From Metridium senile (taxonomy: Eukaryota; Cnidaria; Anthozoa; Actiniaria; Metridiidae): a stretch of DNA of 64,000 bases. Under the pieces are notes generated by a model. That model was not told the DNA's origin and did no database searches. It worked only from the letters and a program-made list of their open reading frames with translations. A program made the position numbers and the translations under genes. Shown piece after piece: positions 10,761 through 22,089 of the stretch. The stretch spans positions 15,791,710-15,855,709 of the forward strand of contig OX459097.1 in the NCBI GenBank assembly GCA_949775045.1, given 5' to 3'. The stretch's first letter is position 1, and each line of letters begins with the position of its first letter.

Positions 10761-12600
10761 CCGTCAGTTTGTCGTTCGAGGTTCACGTTTTGAACGAGAA
10801 AGACACGCTCTAGAGGGAAGTGATTTACGCAGATCTAGACGAAAAACCCAGATTTAATATCAAAAATAATTTGCAGCATGTTTTAACTAATAATTGTTTA
10901 CGTTGATTTTATTCAAGGGATTGCTTTTAAATAGTGATGAGTTTGAAAGTTTAAAGACAAACATGTCCTAAACTTTAGACTCTCTCAATTCAACTTTCAA
11001 ATTTTGTGCTACAAAATTAAAAGGTCTAATAATACATTTACATAATTACGTAAATTTATGAAAGCTCTTTTGTTGTAAATTTCCAATATAACGAGTATAA
11101 AACACAATATCTTTTAGCATAAGTTGAACTACTCCTGACAAAATAGTGGTTCACGGCTTGTCTGACGAGAATCTATTGATTTGTAAGACAAATAATTGGA
11201 TGGGAGATTAAGTACATTTATATACTATGTCAAAAATCATTTAAGCATATTCAGAACCAGAGATCGATGGTTTTATCTCAAGACTCGACAATTTACGTAG
11301 GACATAAAGCCTTAACTTGGTGAGCACTTAGCACATTCTTGGAAAATTAAAGAAATAAAGAGGCAAATCAAAATAAGATTTTTTTTATTACTACGGTTCC
11401 CAGTCAGACACGTCGACCAACTAGACATTCAAACACAAACTAAAAAATAGTTTTGGTGGATATCAATCAACTGTATTTCCAGGGAATAAAAATGTCTGTT
11501 GCAAATCAGCGATAAACTCGCTACTCAGACCTGGAGTTTTGCCAGTAAAAATAATTAAATCGATTCCAAACTCTCTGAAATCGAGTTCAGGAAATACTGG
11601 GAAGAAAAAGGTTAGGCAAAAAGACAAATAGAAGCTTCAATTCTATCAAAATTAGATCTAATTTACATACATTCTTTGTGTATTGAATTTATCGTCGATC
11701 GGTAACGGACAAGTTTGTCTGTGTTACCTTGGAAATACAGTTGATTGACGTCTACTAAAACTCTTATTTTGGTCTGTGTTTGAAGGTCTAGTTGGCCGCG
11801 TATGATTGGGAACCACAGTAAGTGTAATTTTATTATATCACTTATACATGTTGACATGGTGAATATACGAAGGAGATTCATTGCTCTCCAAAACTACAAA
11901 TCAAAATTGGAAATTTTAAATAGTGGTCGCTTAAGTGAGTTTACAAGAGTGGTCGTTCAAAGAGAGTCAACTGTAATTTCGATCTACCAGTTGGAGATGA
12001 GATGTTTTTTAAGCTAAATCTGATGTTAACAACACGTCATCTAACGTTTTTCTACTTGAAATGTTAGAAAATTGAACAAATGTCTTGAGCTAGCTTGCAC
12101 ATGCACCACCATACATTTCTTGTATTCTCACTGTATTTTGAAGGTTGCACTTAGCGACAGAAAATTCAAATTTGCCATACTGAAAATAATCCCACGAACA
12201 TATTACCAATATTAATACGTCATCTTATGCTTTTCTACTTGAAATTATAGAAAATTGCTCAAAGCAGGGTCTAGGATATTGAAAATGTTATCATAGCCGT
12301 TTTCATGTGTTAGATAGGGAACGGAGTTGTTATTCTCGAGTCTTAAATCTTGAATAAGGTCAGTTTTTTAAACCTCTGGCGGCACTTCTTCGGCTGTCCA
12401 AACCAGATCGAGTGGCACGCATTACAAAAGTCACATCATCAAAGCCATTGTGAGGCAAACAAATGTGTGGCAAACCGCAGACTTTGATAAATAAACAATG
12501 GTAAAAGGAAGTGTTACCAAAATAGAAAACTACCTCTCTGAACACGAATTTACAGGTACCTAGTTCCCTATGGCAACGGCTGTCTCGGTAAAAACAGTGG
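10760..12600. other. Gene-free stretch with a foldback
   Basis: Apart from the 11391-11820 foldback, there is a weak direct repeat around 12030 and 12220 (CGTCATCT...TTTCTACTTGAAAT...TAGAAAATTG). I see no supported exon. Confidence 0.45.
11391..11820. mobile_element. 430-bp foldback element
   Basis: The left arm (11391-11487; CGGTTCCCAGTCAGACACG, CAACTAGACATTCAAACACA) pairs imperfectly with the right arm (11728-11820; GTGTTTGAAGGTCTAGTTGG, GGGAACCACAGTA). The loop is about 240 bp. Confidence 0.7.
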
Positions 12601-12670
12601 TAGGTAAATAAGCTTAGAATTAAAATAATTCATTCTTATTGTATACCTCAAGTAATCCATCAGACGCATA

Positions 12671-12680
12671 GCTATAAAAA
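12671..12680 (+). promoter_or_regulatory. TATA box of lectin 2
   Basis: GCATAGCTATAAAA stands 63 bp before the ATG and recurs before lectin 3. Transcription should start near 12700. CTGACTGAGGTCTTGCTATC in the leader is identical in both genes. Confidence 0.75.
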
Positions 12681-12733
12681 CTGAGTTTGTGTAGTACTCG
12701 TTGAGTAATACTGACTGAGGTCTTGCTATCATC

Positions 12734-14391
12734 ATGAAGCTCATACTTGCATTGCTGTTTCTTGGACTTATCGTCTTCGCTGCGGCTTTTCCAAAAGGTG
12801 AAGAAACGCAACAAACAGAAGAAGTAGTAGAAAGTCTTGCTGATGAAAACGAGATTCAAGGTATGTACCTAATTACATTAATGTTATCATATAAAAAAAG
12901 AACATTAGTAATTTACAATTTAATTTGAATTCAATAAGGACGTAATTATAATAAAAGAAAAAGTCTGCCTAAGTTATCTTCTTTTGTCTTTTAATTATAA
13001 ATGTCAGGACAAAGTTCTTTCAATTAGATGTTGAGTTAAGATTTGTAATATGTCAGGCAAAAAAAAAGACGGATTTTATTTTCAGACTCATAGTTTTTTT
13101 CTGATTTCCTGGAGGAACGCAAACCAACGAAGCAGATCTGTTAGTTGGAAACGAACTTCAAGGTACTTCTGATCTTTGAGAATTTCTAAATATTTAAATG
13201 CGTTTATCTGAGAGTAGATCAACCTCTTTTAAAGCCACAGACCCCACACTACAAGGTTGTGTCGGTAATATAAACTATAATTTGTTGATTATACTCTATC
13301 TAAAAATTTGTTTCATCTTCTACCAATGCAACAACTTGTTATGGTTACATAACACAAGCGCGTTCAACCAAAACATCCTATCGATAACTCGATCAATCGA
13401 TAATTAACAAGAGAAGAAATGCCGACATCCTTTGCAGTATTGAGAGTGTGGACTACACCTTTGCGTAGACAACGATTTTTGAAATACTAGGAGTATAACA
13501 ATAACATCAATGATATAAAAACATTCAAGTCTGGTTTATGAAAAAAAAATTAGATAATTAAATAATTAATTTCCCTTTTCCAGATGAACAATTTGACGGA
13601 AAATCTCTCAAGGAAAATACTGAGGCAGACGGAAAAAAGATTGAAGGTATGTATGCATTTGGACTATAGTTAGATCTCTATTCTATTCTATTATTAGTTT
13701 TGAACTTCCCTAGGCCTTAGCACCATTTACTTACCATAAGTGTCGATCGGCCACAACGTGGTTATTTTTGCTATTAGGCACAGCCTTATATTTTATATAA
13801 ACTAGTTCATATTCAGTACGCAGTATGCTTACATTAACTTTTTTTTTGACAGTTCAACGTCGTTCATTGCGTGAGTATTACTGTTTGTAGCTCATTACAT
13901 ATTTATATTGTTTGTACTCTATTACATGCTTTCATTGTTTGTACTCTATTGCATGCTTTTATTGTTTGTACTCTATTGCATGCTTTAATTGTTTGTACTC
14001 TATTGCATGCTTTAATTGTTTGTACTGTATTGCATGCTTTTATTGTTTGTACTCTATGCTTTAAGTGTACAATAAGTGTAATCTATCCTAAAACTTTTTT
14101 TTCTCTATAGGCACATTTTTCGTTTGTGAATGGCGCTCTGCAATCCTTAGTTGTCCCCATTGGCAACGTATAAGGGTGTACTACGCTAACTACGGTCGAA
14201 GACATGGCGGCCGTGTTTGTAAGCATCGCTCAATCTATAATACCCGCTGTTACTCGGCCTACTCTAGTCGCGTGATCCGCTGCGCCTGTAACAATAGGCA
14301 GTCATGTCGCTTGTATGCCCACAACAACAATTTCGGTGACCCGTGTTATGGTACTCACAAGTATATTGAGGTGAAATACACATGTCGTTAA
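12734..14391 (+). CDS. Lectin 2: secreted prepro-SUEL lectin, five exons
   Basis: Exons: 12734-12860, 13115-13162, 13584-13646, 13853-13870, 14111-14391, giving 178 residues. All junctions are GT-AG and phases agree (phase 1 at introns 1-4). Exon 1 encodes a signal peptide (MKLILALLFLGLIVFAAA) and the start of an acidic propeptide (FPKGEE). Exons 2 and 3 are Glu/Asp-rich. Micro-exon 4 encodes VQRRSL, a dibasic site likely to release the mature lectin. Exon 5 is one SUEL domain with ANYGR, FGDPC and KYIEV motifs and nine cysteines, one more than the usual eight because of RCAC. Expected role: extracellular binding of galactose- or rhamnose-type glycans (family knowledge). Intron 4 holds the 27-bp minisatellite. 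The exon 2 acceptor (CTGGAG) is weak; it was chosen by alignment with lectin 3. Confidence 0.88.
13879..14062. repeat. 27-bp minisatellite in lectin 2 intron 4
   Basis: About seven copies of the TTGTTTGTACTCTATTGCAT-type unit, the same family as 272-870. They lie between micro-exon 4 and the SUEL exon. Confidence 0.85.
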
Positions 14392-14667
14392 AGTACTTGC
14401 AGTAACGAGCTGAGAGAAACACACATAAATTTTGGCATTTTTCCTACCCACTTTTCAGAGCGTTTCCTTTAAAATAAGTTTAGCTCTTTCTCCCCGTTCC
14501 CTATTTTTCCAGTATATGTTTTCGACCTATTTTCCTCTTATCTTTCCATATATTTTCCAGTTATTTCTCCAATCTTTCAGTTTATTTTAACTCGTGTTTC
14601 TCACTTCAAAAAAGTCACATCGATTCACCGGATGTTATAATAATAGTGTTAAGTAATTGTAAAACGT

Positions 14668-14680
14668 AAATAAAATAAAA
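14668..14680 (+). terminator. Likely poly(A) signals of lectin 2
   Basis: GTAAATAAAATAAAAGTAG contains overlapping AATAAA/AAATAAAA hexamers, about 280 bp after the stop. The block is conserved in the 3' flanks of lectins 1 and 3. Confidence 0.6.
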
Positions 14681-14750
14681 GTAGTTTGAATGATAACAAT
14701 TCTGTTGTGGTATTTGTTGTATTTTTATTAATTGTAGACTACAAAACATG

Positions 14751-14860
14751 TTTTGGCCGAGAGAGAATGAGAAGGCACGTGACAAATTTCTCCCTCCCTT
14801 AACCACCTTCTTGCTCCAGTCCTCGCTCGTCCATCACGTCTCATTCTCTCTCGACCAAAA
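14751..14860. mobile_element. Small foldback MITE, TTTTGGCCGAGAGAGAATGA family
   Basis: TTTTGGCCGAGAGAGAATGA pairs with TCATTCTCTCTCGACCAAAA. A related copy is at 33451-33543 and a degraded one near 2705. Confidence 0.7.
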
Positions 14861-15240
14861 TTTCACTCGTTTTCTCTGAGTTTTCCAACGCAACCTAGTT
14901 TCCAGAGTATTTCGTTCCTCGGCGCAAAATGTTTTATGCGTGCTTGCAAGCGTAAATTATCATGCAAGAAGGAAATCAATGGGCAAATAATAATTATGTA
15001 CCGTAGTCACTATGCCAAAAGCCAAGTATTCGAGTTGAATATCCTTGAATACGGACCCGCATACTTTAAGTTTCCGATGATATTCATGAGTATTCAAGTT
15101 TGACTGACGTGAGGTCACTCGGAAATCACTCGGCTAGAATCCGACACGTGTTTCCGAATTCAAGACGCATGACTCTTGACTGATCTTACGTACAAAATAC
15201 GCATACGGTAGAAAACTATAGGGACATTTCAAGTTTATTC

Positions 15241-15780
15241 CCGGATATGCGACGTGTTCAAGAGTTTTACTACCGTATATTCTTGAACACGCGACGAATT
15301 CACGTTTTTAACTACCTTATATTCTTGAACACGCGACGTGTTTACGCGTTTTACTACCGTATATTCTTGACCACGCGACGTGTTCAAGAGTTTTACTACC
15401 GTATATTCTTGAACACGCGACGTATTGAAGTTTTTAACTACCGTACATTCTTGAACACGCGACGTGTTCACGCGTTTTACTACCGTATATTCTTGAACAC
15501 GCGACGTATTCACGTTTTTAACTACCGTACATTCTTGAACACGCGACGTGTTCACGCGTTTTACTACCGTATATTCTTGACAACGCGACGTGTTCACGCG
15601 TTTTACTACCGTATATTCTTGACAACCCGACGTGTTCACGCGTTTTACTACCGTAAATTTCTGAACACGCGACGTGTTCTACTACCGTATATTCTTGGAC
15701 ACGCGACGTGTTCGAGTGTATTACTATACTGTATATCTTTGCATATGCAACGTGCTCAAGCGTTTTTCTACCGTATATTG
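15241..15780. repeat. 42-bp palindromic tandem repeat, about 13 copies
   Basis: Each 42-bp unit contains GAACACGCGACGTGTTC (a 7-bp inverted repeat around CGA) and TTTTACTACCGTATATTC. Because 42 bp is 14 codons, both strands have long open frames (188 codons on +, 134 and 97 on -), which I regard as a by-product. It is CpG-rich compared with its surroundings. Copies diverge at the right end. Confidence 0.9.
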
Positions 15781-15799
15781 AGCCAACATTGCTCTCATT

Positions 15800-16220
15800 T
15801 TTGCGTGGCATAAATTCTACAACTTTGTATGTAAATTGTAAACATTTTATTTATTATAATTAAAAAAGAAGCTATAACAATAATCATTGGTACCATTCAG
15901 TTTTGATTGTGACATACGTCAAATAAATTTCGTAATCGATTATTAGAATTAAAGTACATAATACTGACCACTTCGATTTTGATATTAGCAGTGCAGCATA
16001 TCTACCTATATATTCATCTAAATATAAAAAACAAAACTATACAAACATGAACAATGAATAGTAGTATCAAAGTAGTGTTATAATCACTGTCTATAGAAAT
16101 TTGTAAAGTTGTGTTCAAATACCACAAAGTTATTTTGAAGAATAAAAAAGAACTATTACGCTAACGCCTCCTTTCTAGTCCACCACGTCTTTTTTGTGGC
16201 GATTTACTCAGAGATCTTGT
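15800..16220. other. Gene-free stretch
   Basis: AT-rich DNA with no supported exon, repeat or motif between the 42-bp array and the next foldback. Confidence 0.4.
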
Positions 16221-16221
16221 A

Positions 16222-16624
16222 ATTGGCCAATACCAAATTGAGTAGAGGACTGGGTACTAGTTTGTCTAATTAATGTAATTAAGAAATGAATCTCATAATT
16301 AAATAGAGCACATCAAGATATGTATTAAACCTGAGTTTGGTTGCATTTGGTTGTATTCTGACCAAGATACAGCCTCATAAAATTGCCTAAAAATAGAAGG
16401 AAATGTATGGTTTGGAAGGACGCCTGTCCCTCCAATCCATACATTCCTTTGTAATTTTGGGCAGTTTTGAATGGCTGCAACTCACTCAATATCCAACCAA
16501 AAGCACCAAATCTCAGGAATCTTGCATATCTTGATCTGCTGTTTTATATTATGAGGTTCATTTCTTAATTAAATTAATTATGGAAACTAGTACCCAGTCC
16601 TCTACTCGATTTGGTATTGGCAAA
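16222..16624. mobile_element. 403-bp foldback element
   Basis: CCAATACCAAATTGAGTAGA and GACTGGGTACTAGTTT at the left pair with AAACTAGTACCCAGTC and TCTACTCGATTTGGTATTGG at the right. An inner pair (ATGTATGG...CCATACAT) marks the centre. No coding capacity. Confidence 0.8.
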
Positions 16625-16639
16625 TTCTTCTGTTGATGT

Positions 16640-17435
16640 CTTCTCCCCTAGAAGCACAAATTACAACAAAGTAAGAACTTTTCAGAACTTTGGTATTTTT
16701 GAAGTTATTTGTCTGATAATATACCTTTCTAGAGAGTTTTTTTTAGTTCTTGCTTGCTTCCTAAAGAAATAAGAAGATTTGTTTTGAGTATCAATACAGA
16801 TAAACGTAAAGGGAAATAAACATATTTTGGATTTGAGACCTTCTCGTGAGGTATTCATACCGGCTAAAGTAGAATATTCCCAATTTCATGAATAAATGCT
16901 TATAGATATTACGTTCATATTTTAGAACTTTAACGCATAAATAATGTCAACTTCTTACTATGTTATAAACACATCTAGTATCAAGCACATGTTATCCATT
17001 ATTGTGTTGACAAGATTATCATACCTTGGTCTCATGACTGGGGAAGGACTCCTGCTAACCGACCTGTGAATTGAAATACATAGTAAGAGAAATAAATATT
17101 TAAACCTTAAAGAAAAACAAAGAATTATCTTTAAAAAAAAAAACACTTTTGTTTCTTAAATCAAGATTCCCTCACTTCTTGTCAAAACCCTCCTACATCG
17201 CAGAAATTTAGGTTAGCATCTAGATACATTAGAGATTTATTTCAAGTAAATAATGAAGATAGTCAGATACAATTTATTGAGAGATTATGCCGTGCCGTTG
17301 ACCAATCAGAGTTCGCGTAAGAATTGATCCGAGCAAGAGCCAATCAGAAATCGCTTCTTATATCGGGTCACAGAGAACATGATATCTGGCGAACTTTCGC
17401 AGACAGTTATTACGGGTAATTAAACCGGCTGTACG
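16640..17435. other. Gene-free stretch with two CCAAT motifs
   Basis: No supported exon. GACCAATCAGAG near 17299 and AGCCAATCAGAA near 17339 are CCAAT-type motifs followed by CTTATATCGG. The arrangement resembles a promoter, but no gene start is recognisable downstream. Confidence 0.3.
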
Positions 17436-17439
17436 CAGG

Positions 17440-17727
17440 CTAGTTCCCCTTAGGAGACCTTCTCTTGGCCACTCTCCTATCTAATTTGTTAATGGTTTCA
17501 TTCAATTCTCTGCTCCTCCGCGTTAGTCTCTTTACCACTAGCACTTTTGTTTTGGGCACTACAGTGCTGTCATCTGATCCAGCATTGTCAATGTCATCAG
17601 ATGAATCATCAGACAATGACTCATCTGATGACATGTAGTCGTTTTTCAACACCTTTAAGATACCTTCTTTTTGTGCTTCGGTAAATGTAGTTGAGTCCAA
17701 CAAAACCCTCTTACGCTGTAATCTTTT
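17440..17727 (-). CDS. Possible terminal exon of an unrecognised gene
   Basis: On the minus strand TTTAATTTCAG, a good acceptor, is followed by an open frame of 95 codons to TAG at 17440. It starts with a basic stretch (KRLQRKR), continues with STTFTEAQKEGILKVLKND, an acidic Ser/Asp-rich tract (DDSSDDIDNAGSDD) and a basic tail ending RRSPKGN. The mix of acidic tract and basic tail would suit a nuclear protein or a transposon accessory protein, but I recognise no family. The upstream exon is not identified. The kinase-like fragment at 18726-18888 is on the same strand, but no splice link could be shown. Confidence 0.4.
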   Translation of the reverse strand, partial: KRLQRKRVLLDSTTFTEAQKEGILKVLKNDYMSSDESLSDDSSDDIDNAGSDDSTVVPKTKVLVVKRLTRRSRELNETINKLDRRVAKRRSPKGN

Positions 17728-18083
17728 CTGAAATTAAATGAAGATAGATTGTTATGTATATAGTAGTTACTTCACAATCAAAGCATATATTACTTGTAAA
17801 GGATTGCTGACCATGTATTATCTCTTGTCCTTTCAAGGAACATATTTAATTGTTTTCTTTATCATATTTCTCAGTGTCAATGGCAAGTTAACTTGTCTTC
17901 AATGTTTGTTTGACCAAAGGCCAAGGTTATCAAAGCCAAATAAACATTAAATACAGTTTTTTTGCCTAGATTTAATGGTCCCAATGAACTTTATTTAAAA
18001 TCAATCATTATTCTACAAACACTTTCATGAGATAAGGCAAGAACAGATCATGTGGTTTTTATCAGCCCATAAAATAGATTATA

Positions 18084-18530
18084 CGGTCGAACCTCTATTA
18101 AGCAGTCACCCTGAGGAAAAACCAGGTGACCGCTCAATAGAGGTCGACCGCTTAATAGAGGTTGTCCAACGTTTAGCATTTTACAATATGTGGCAAGTGA
18201 ACTAGAACACGAATGAAATCGATCACGTAATATACTTTTAATTACGAACAGCAATGTTCAATAACGCGAAATATTAGGTTCAGTATTTGCATTTATATAA
18301 AAACACAGCAGTAAATAGAGTAGAATACCAATATTCAAAAGGTGACCGTTTAATAAAGGCAACTAACAATAAAAAATAGCAATTTGGAAAGTCAAAAGGG
18401 TGACTGCATCCGCTTAATAGAGGTGACCGCCTAATAGAGGTCAAGTTTACAGTAAATATGAGAAGCAAATTTCGGGAAGTTAATTAGTGATCGCTAAATA
18501 AAGGGTGACCGCTAAATAGAGGTTTGACTG
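18084..18530. mobile_element. 447-bp MITE flanked by TA (Tc1/mariner- or pogo-like ends)
   Basis: CGGTCGAACCTCTATTAAG at the left pairs with the complement of TAAATAGAGGTTTGACTG at the right, with TA immediately outside both ends. Inside, motifs such as GACCGCTTAATAGAGGT repeat several times in both orientations. There is no transposase. TA flanks fit Tc1/mariner/pogo non-autonomous elements. Confidence 0.7.
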
Positions 18531-18725
18531 TACTCAATTGAGCTAGATAACCCTTCTAGACACTGCTTGCATTTAGCATGTATGCACTAGTTTGTAAGGG
18601 AATAGTTTTATAAACAATCAAAACAAAATTATCAAGTATTTATTCCAGTTTTCAAGTGCTTTTTCCACATCCCAAATGTTTTTCTTCATCAGAGTACATA
18701 ATCTTATACTTCTTTTGAAAGATGT

Positions 18726-19731
18726 CTACATTTTACATTCATTTATGTGAAATGGCTTGTTGAAATCAATGATCTTAGGTAAGACTTTATCACCAATTTT
18801 TAACAACACAATATTGTCAGCCTTAATATCATTGTCAGTGAAGAACAGTTTTCTACAATGGCAAGCCACATATTTAAATCTTTTGCAGCTATAAGGTTTT
18901 AATAATTCAAATGTAACATTCTTTTAGCTTAAAGTAATTTGCAATCACCATTGAAGTATCTAGCATTACCATAAACCCCCATTTAAGATGACAGTAAACA
19001 TGCCAGTGGTGCCAGCATTTACAAACAAATAGTATATAATTTGCGTAATAAAAGGAGATCTATGATAGCTTTTATGGTCTGCATTAGTTTGTATGCTGCC
19101 AAATAGTGTGAAAATTTTGTTGCCCTAAGTGAAATAGCTACTGATTTGCTCATGACAAAACGTTATTTTTCTTATTATCAAAGAGTAGCACGGAATTTTA
19201 CAGTAAGAAGTTCTGAAAAGGTCACCAGATAAACGTTCTATCAACTTTGTAGTGGTCTTCATTAACAACAAATGTAATATGGTTTCAATAGTGTAGATAT
19301 AGATTTTGAATTTTGGCGCACAAAGATTGAACGAACGTTAGCTAAGTAAACATATGAAAAGCGACTATGCTACTCGATTTTATTAGAGAAAAATACTTAG
19401 CATAAACTTATAAGAACTTCAAATGTGTTTTATGAAGTAAGAACATCCACATCAATATGAAACTAAGACAGTATTTTCAAAGAAAATTCAGATTCTTGAA
19501 CAATCGAATACGAACGACCTACATGCACATGTAAGCTTCACAATCACGATCTGTTAGAACAAAGTTTGGGCTAAATATCTAATTTTAAGCGATAACTATC
19601 TTAATAACAACTTAAATGTACTTTTAAGTAAAGAACAGAAGAAACACTTACCCTAAAAAGACCTTTTTAGCCGTGTTTTTGCCACCAGTACGAAGAATCG
19701 ACTTCTCACAGCCAAGCCAACTACCCATCAT
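18726..19731 (-). pseudogene. Protein-kinase catalytic-loop fragment with a possible upstream exon
   Basis: Exon 18726-18888 (minus) reads TDNDIKADNIVLL, then a short linker and PKIIDFNKP, then a stop at 18726. This matches kinase subdomains VIb (HRDLKxxN-type) and VII (DFG), with DFG changed to DFN and the HRD histidine replaced by aspartate. No N-lobe or ATP loop is seen, so activity is very unlikely. The acceptor is CCTTATAG. Upstream on the same strand, 19652-19731 starts ATGATGGGTAGTTGG, stays open for 26 codons and ends at a strong donor (GG|GTAAGTG) in phase 2, the phase this fragment needs. Splicing the two would give about 80 residues. The fragment may be a decayed member of a dispersed kinase family; the link between exons is inference. 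Confidence 0.45.
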
Positions 19732-20370
19732 GCTTCACCGACTGTATTACACAGGAGCCCCACCAAGTGTAAATAATAATGGTATTGTTTTCGATAAAAG
19801 ATCGATGAATCTCGCCCGAATATAAACCTTGGAATATTTTAATGCCTAAAAAAATGATTTTAGAACACATAAAATTCAAAAAAGGTTGCCAAGCTCTCTC
19901 GTTACGAATACCGTTTCAGATCATGATATTATGATATTCCAGGGATGATATTAAACCTTTGGAACAATCTATTTCTTAATCGGCCCCATTTCAATAACCA
20001 ATGCATTTCCTGTATGCTATGGTTATTCTGATATAGAATATGACATTTCTATGATCACAGACCACGCCCAGTTAGTGTTATTTACAAAAAGCAAATTATG
20101 ACGAAGGTTGCAAATATTGACAATAGAGTCAGTATTATCTACCTCTGCCTAAATGTGTTATCAGTCGCATTGTAATTATTAATTAAAAAGTTTGAAATAC
20201 TTTAAATTATATAAGGCTAAAGTAATAATCATATATCCCATCAGCTTTTCAACTATTTAAAAAAAGGTTGGTATTATTATTATTATTATTTTTTTTTTTG
20301 TAGTTTTGAGACTTCATTAAAAGCATTTCTGGTTTGGTTATTTTAACCAATCATTTATTGTTAGTATTTT
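18930..20370. other. Stretch with little else recognised
   Basis: Apart from the candidate minus-strand exon at 19652-19731, I see AT-rich DNA and a short ATT run near 20273-20290. No other exon or repeat is supported. Confidence 0.4.
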
Positions 20371-20379
20371 TAATCAACA

Positions 20380-22085
20380 AACTGATATCTGCTTGCAGAA
20401 CCCAATTATGTCTAATATTGTGGAAGTTATTGGGATTTTGGTGTTGTGAATAGATATGACTGAATGGGAAAAATGACAATGGGAGTGGCAATCTGAGTGT
20501 AAAATGAAACAAATTGCACTAAATGTCTTTCAATCCACTGACTGCTCTGCAAAACCATGCTCTTTTGTACAAGCATTGGACATGCTATAGGCTAAATTCT
20601 TATAAAACTGTTTAGCATGTAATATAAAATAATATGCTGTAAAAGTCATTTTTAATATTTGCAAGCCCCAAACAGCTTTTCTGAGATATTTCATCAAAAA
20701 TAGATCTGAAATCAGTCAGGTCAGTATTTCCTATATGGTACTATCCTGCCGATACAGAATATATACTTTGTTTGCTCATCAGTCGCACCCGTCGCTTTAA
20801 ATACAAGAAAAGCTATAAGTGCCGCCAACACTAATAATTCAATTACATGACATGAAAATAACATTTTATGAAAGCTCTTGGTCTATACAACTGATATCTG
20901 CTTGCAGAACCCAATTATGTCTAATATTGTGGAAGTTATTGGGATTTTGGTGTTGTGAATAGATATGACTGAATGGGAAAAATGACAATGAGAGTGGCAA
21001 TCTGAGTGTAAAATGAAACAAATTGCACTAAATGTCTTTCAATCCACTGACTGCTCTGCAAAACCATGCTCTTTTGTACAAGCATTGGACATGCTATAGG
21101 CTAAATTCTTATAAAACTGTTTAGCATGTAATATAAAATAATATGCTGTAAAAGTCATTTTTAATATTTGCAAGCCCCAAACAGCTTTTCTGAGATATTT
21201 CATCAAAAATAGATCTGAAATCAGTCAGGTCAGTATTTCCTATATGGTACTATCCTGCCGATACAGAATATATACTTTGTTTGCTCATCAGTCGCACCCG
21301 TCGCTTTAAATACAAGAAAAGCTATAAGTGCCGCCAACACTAATAATTCAATTACATGACATGAAAATAACATTTTATGAAAGCTCTTGGTCTATACAAC
21401 TGATATCTGCTTGCAGAACCCAATTATGTCTAATATTGTGGAAGTTATTGGGATTTTGGTGTTGTGAATAGATATGACTGAATGGGAAAAATGACAATGG
21501 GAGTGGCAATCTGAGTGTAAAATGAAACAAATTGCACTAAATGTCTTTCAATCCACTGACTGCTCTGCAAAACCATGCTCTTTTGTACAAGCATTGGACA
21601 TGCTATAGGCTAAATTCTTATAAAACTGTTTAGCATGTAATATAAAATAATATGCTGTAAAAGTCATTTTTAATATTTGCAAGCCCCAAACAGCTTTTCT
21701 GAGATATTTCATCAAAAATAGATCTGAAATCAGTCAGGTCAGTATTTCCTATATGGTACTATCCTGCCGATACAGAATATATACTTTGTTTGCTCATCAG
21801 TCGCACCCGTCGCTTTAAATACAAGAAAAGCTATAAGTGCCGCCAACACTAATAATTCAATTACATGACATGAAAATAACATTTTATGAAAGCTCTTGGT
21901 CTATACAACTGATATCTGCTTGCAGAACCCAATTATGTCTAATATTGTGGAAGTTATTGGGATTTTGGTGTTGTGAATAGATATGACTGAATGGGAAAAA
22001 TGACAATGGGAGTGGCAATCTGAGTGTAAAATGAAACAAATTGCACTAAATGTCTTTCAATCCACTGACTGCTCTGCAAAACCAT
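20380..22085. repeat. 509-bp tandem repeat, about 3.35 nearly identical copies
   Basis: The unit beginning ACTGATATCTGCTTGCAGAA starts at 20381, 20890, 21399 and 21908, a constant 509-bp period. The copies appear almost identical by eye (one difference noted: GGGAGTGG versus AGAGTGG). The fourth copy stops near AAAACCATG at 22085. No long frame runs through the unit. Confidence 0.92.
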
Positions 22086-22089
22086 GATA

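Noticed and set aside
12360..12545. Possible exon on either strand just before lectin 2
   Set aside because: The minus frame is unremarkable and the plus-strand alternative is short, with stops and no clear acceptor.
15235..15813. Repeat-protein-like frames of 188 (+), 134 (-) and 97 (-) codons
   Set aside because: A by-product of the 42-bp (14-codon) satellite. Both strands are open, which real genes seldom show, and there is no signal peptide or other gene context.
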